A stretch of 64,000 nt of DNA, taken from an uncultured Pelagibacteraceae bacterium (GTDB lineage: Bacteria > Pseudomonadota > Alphaproteobacteria > Pelagibacterales > Pelagibacteraceae). Below are positions 62,701 to 64,000 of the stretch, one piece after another. Position 1 is the stretch's first letter, and each line of letters opens with the position of its first letter. The notes beneath the pieces were generated by a model. It saw only the letters and a list, made by a program, of their open reading frames with translations. It was not told the DNA's origin and did not search any database. The position numbers and the translations under genes were made by a program. The stretch spans positions 62,001 through 126,000 of the forward strand of contig CACOJM010000001.1 of the NCBI GenBank assembly GCA_902627565.1. Reading direction: 5' to 3'.

Positions 62701-63668
62701 GGAATAATCACAGCAGGGCCTAAAATTTTTCTTCCCTCTAAATCTTGGTGAGCTTTAACAATTTCACTTAGTGGATATTTCTTAAAAATATCTAATTTAA
62801 ATTTTTTGTTAATAAACATTTCAAAGACTTTCTTAGCAGCCTCATCTAGCTCTTCCCTTGTAGATGTATAATGAGCAATACTTGGTCTAGTTAAATACAA
62901 ACCCTTCGGCGCAAGAGATTTAGTAACATTACATGGATCTAAAGGACCAGAGGCATTTCCAAAAGAAACCATCATTCCTCTAACTTTTAAACATTCGATT
63001 GAACCATCAAATGTTTTTTTTCCTACACCATCATAGACTACGGGAACACCAACTCCATTTGTTACTTCTTTAACTTTTTCTACAAAATTTTCTTTTGAAT
63101 AATTAATTACATGATCACAACCATTAGATTTTGCTATCCTAATTTTTTCATCAGATCCAACAGTTCCGATTACAATACAGCCTAAACTTTTAGCCCACTG
63201 ACAAAATATTTGTCCAACGCCTCCAGCAGCTGCATGAAACAAAATTGTTTCCCCAGATTTAACTGGATAGGTTTTATGGAGAAGATAAAAAACTGTGAAG
63301 CCTTTAGTCATTAAAGTTACAACATCTTCTAATTCTATTTCATTTGGAACTTTAACAAGTTTTTTTGTTGGAAAAATTCTATGTGTTGCGTATGAACCAA
63401 TAGGCATAGATGCGTAAGCCACTTTATCTCCAATTTTAAAATCTTTTACATCTGGACCAATTTTTTCAATTATGCCAGCTCCTTCAATTCCGATATTTGA
63501 TGGTAGCTCAATAGGATAAAGACCCGATCTATGATAGGTATCTATATAATTTAGACCAATTGCTTCATTTTTTATGAGAACTTCGCCAGAGCTTGGATCA
63601 TCTAACTTTATGTCTTTAAGTTCTAAAACTTCTGGACCACCATTTTTTGTTATTTTTACAGCTTTCAT
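62697..63668 (-). CDS. Quinone oxidoreductase (zeta-crystallin type MDR)
   Basis: NYIDTYHRSGLYPIELPSNIGIEGAGIIEKIG, HAAAGGVGQIFCQWAKSLG. Confidence 0.93.
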   Translation of the reverse strand: MKAVKITKNGGPEVLELKDIKLDDPSSGEVLIKNEAIGLNYIDTYHRSGLYPIELPSNIGIEGAGIIEKIGPDVKDFKIGDKVAYASMPIGSYATHRIFPTKKLVKVPNEIELEDVVTLMTKGFTVFYLLHKTYPVKSGETILFHAAAGGVGQIFCQWAKSLGCIVIGTVGSDEKIRIAKSNGCDHVINYSKENFVEKVKEVTNGVGVPVVYDGVGKKTFDGSIECLKVRGMMVSFGNASGPLDPCNVTKSLAPKGLYLTRPSIAHYTSTREELDEAAKKVFEMFINKKFKLDIFKKYPLSEIVKAHQDLEGRKILGPAVIIP

Positions 63669-64000
63669 TTAACAAATGTGCCATTATGATAATCTTGGAC
63701 AGCTTGTAAAATCTCTGCTTTGGTATTCATTACGAAAGGACCACCCCTTGCAATTTCCTCATTAATTGGTTTACCAGATATAATTAAAAATTTTGCTTTT
63801 GATATTGCTTTTATTTTTAACTCCTTACCTTTTGTTAGTAGAATTAACGTACTATCTTTAACTTTGTTATGTCTTTGACTACCAATTTTTATTTCGCCAT
63901 TAATCAAATAAACAAAGGTATTATGCGTGGATGGTATATCAAAATTAATTTCTTTATCTTTGTTTAGCTCAACATCAAAATAGATAGGTTCAACGTTGTG
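63665..64000 (-). CDS. Pirin family protein, C-terminal part; continues past the window edge
   Basis: Frame is open to base 64000: HNVEPIYFDVELNKDKEINFDIPSTHNTFVYLINGEIKIG..., GKPINEEIARGGPFVMNTKAEILQAVQDYHNGTF. Confidence 0.88.
   Translation of the reverse strand, partial: HNVEPIYFDVELNKDKEINFDIPSTHNTFVYLINGEIKIGSQRHNKVKDSTLILLTKGKELKIKAISKAKFLIISGKPINEEIARGGPFVMNTKAEILQAVQDYHNGTFVK

Overview
AT-rich, densely packed window of an alphaproteobacterial chromosome. Gene content, low GC and tiny intergenic gaps suggest SAR11/Pelagibacterales (inference; no search was run). It holds about 66 protein genes. No tRNA, rRNA, CRISPR array, transposase, integrase or prophage was recognised. Main blocks: a polyamine locus (agmatinase-like fragment, deoxyhypusine-synthase-like protein, ornithine/lysine decarboxylase); ActR/RegA-type regulator, BioY and PolA; ChvI with a frameshifted ChvG; AhcY, TsaE, AmgK-like and MurU-like; an RND pump; a purine salvage/catabolism block (UraD, UraH, XdhA, XdhB, guanine deaminase, PuuD-like, phosphoribosyltransferase, two NCS2 permeases); Hsp20 and GroESL heat-shock genes; TldD/TldE; TypA; RibF, IleS, LspA; Pgi; PurD; and LPS genes (MsbA, WaaA, LpxK, LpxL-like). 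No clearly new multigene system was found. The best leads are: (1) chvG split by an A10 tract, either an indel or slippage; (2) groES and hsp20 sharing a CTTGAAA-N15-CTATAT promoter, with a ROSE-like TTGCT/AGGA thermometer candidate in the hsp20 leader; (3) a structured ODC leader; (4) a PuuD-like protein without a cytochrome c domain; (5) an unannotated 38-aa basic ORF between groEL and typA; (6) a polylysine-tailed coiled-coil protein; (7) a bacterial DHS-like protein that keeps the SWGK motif.
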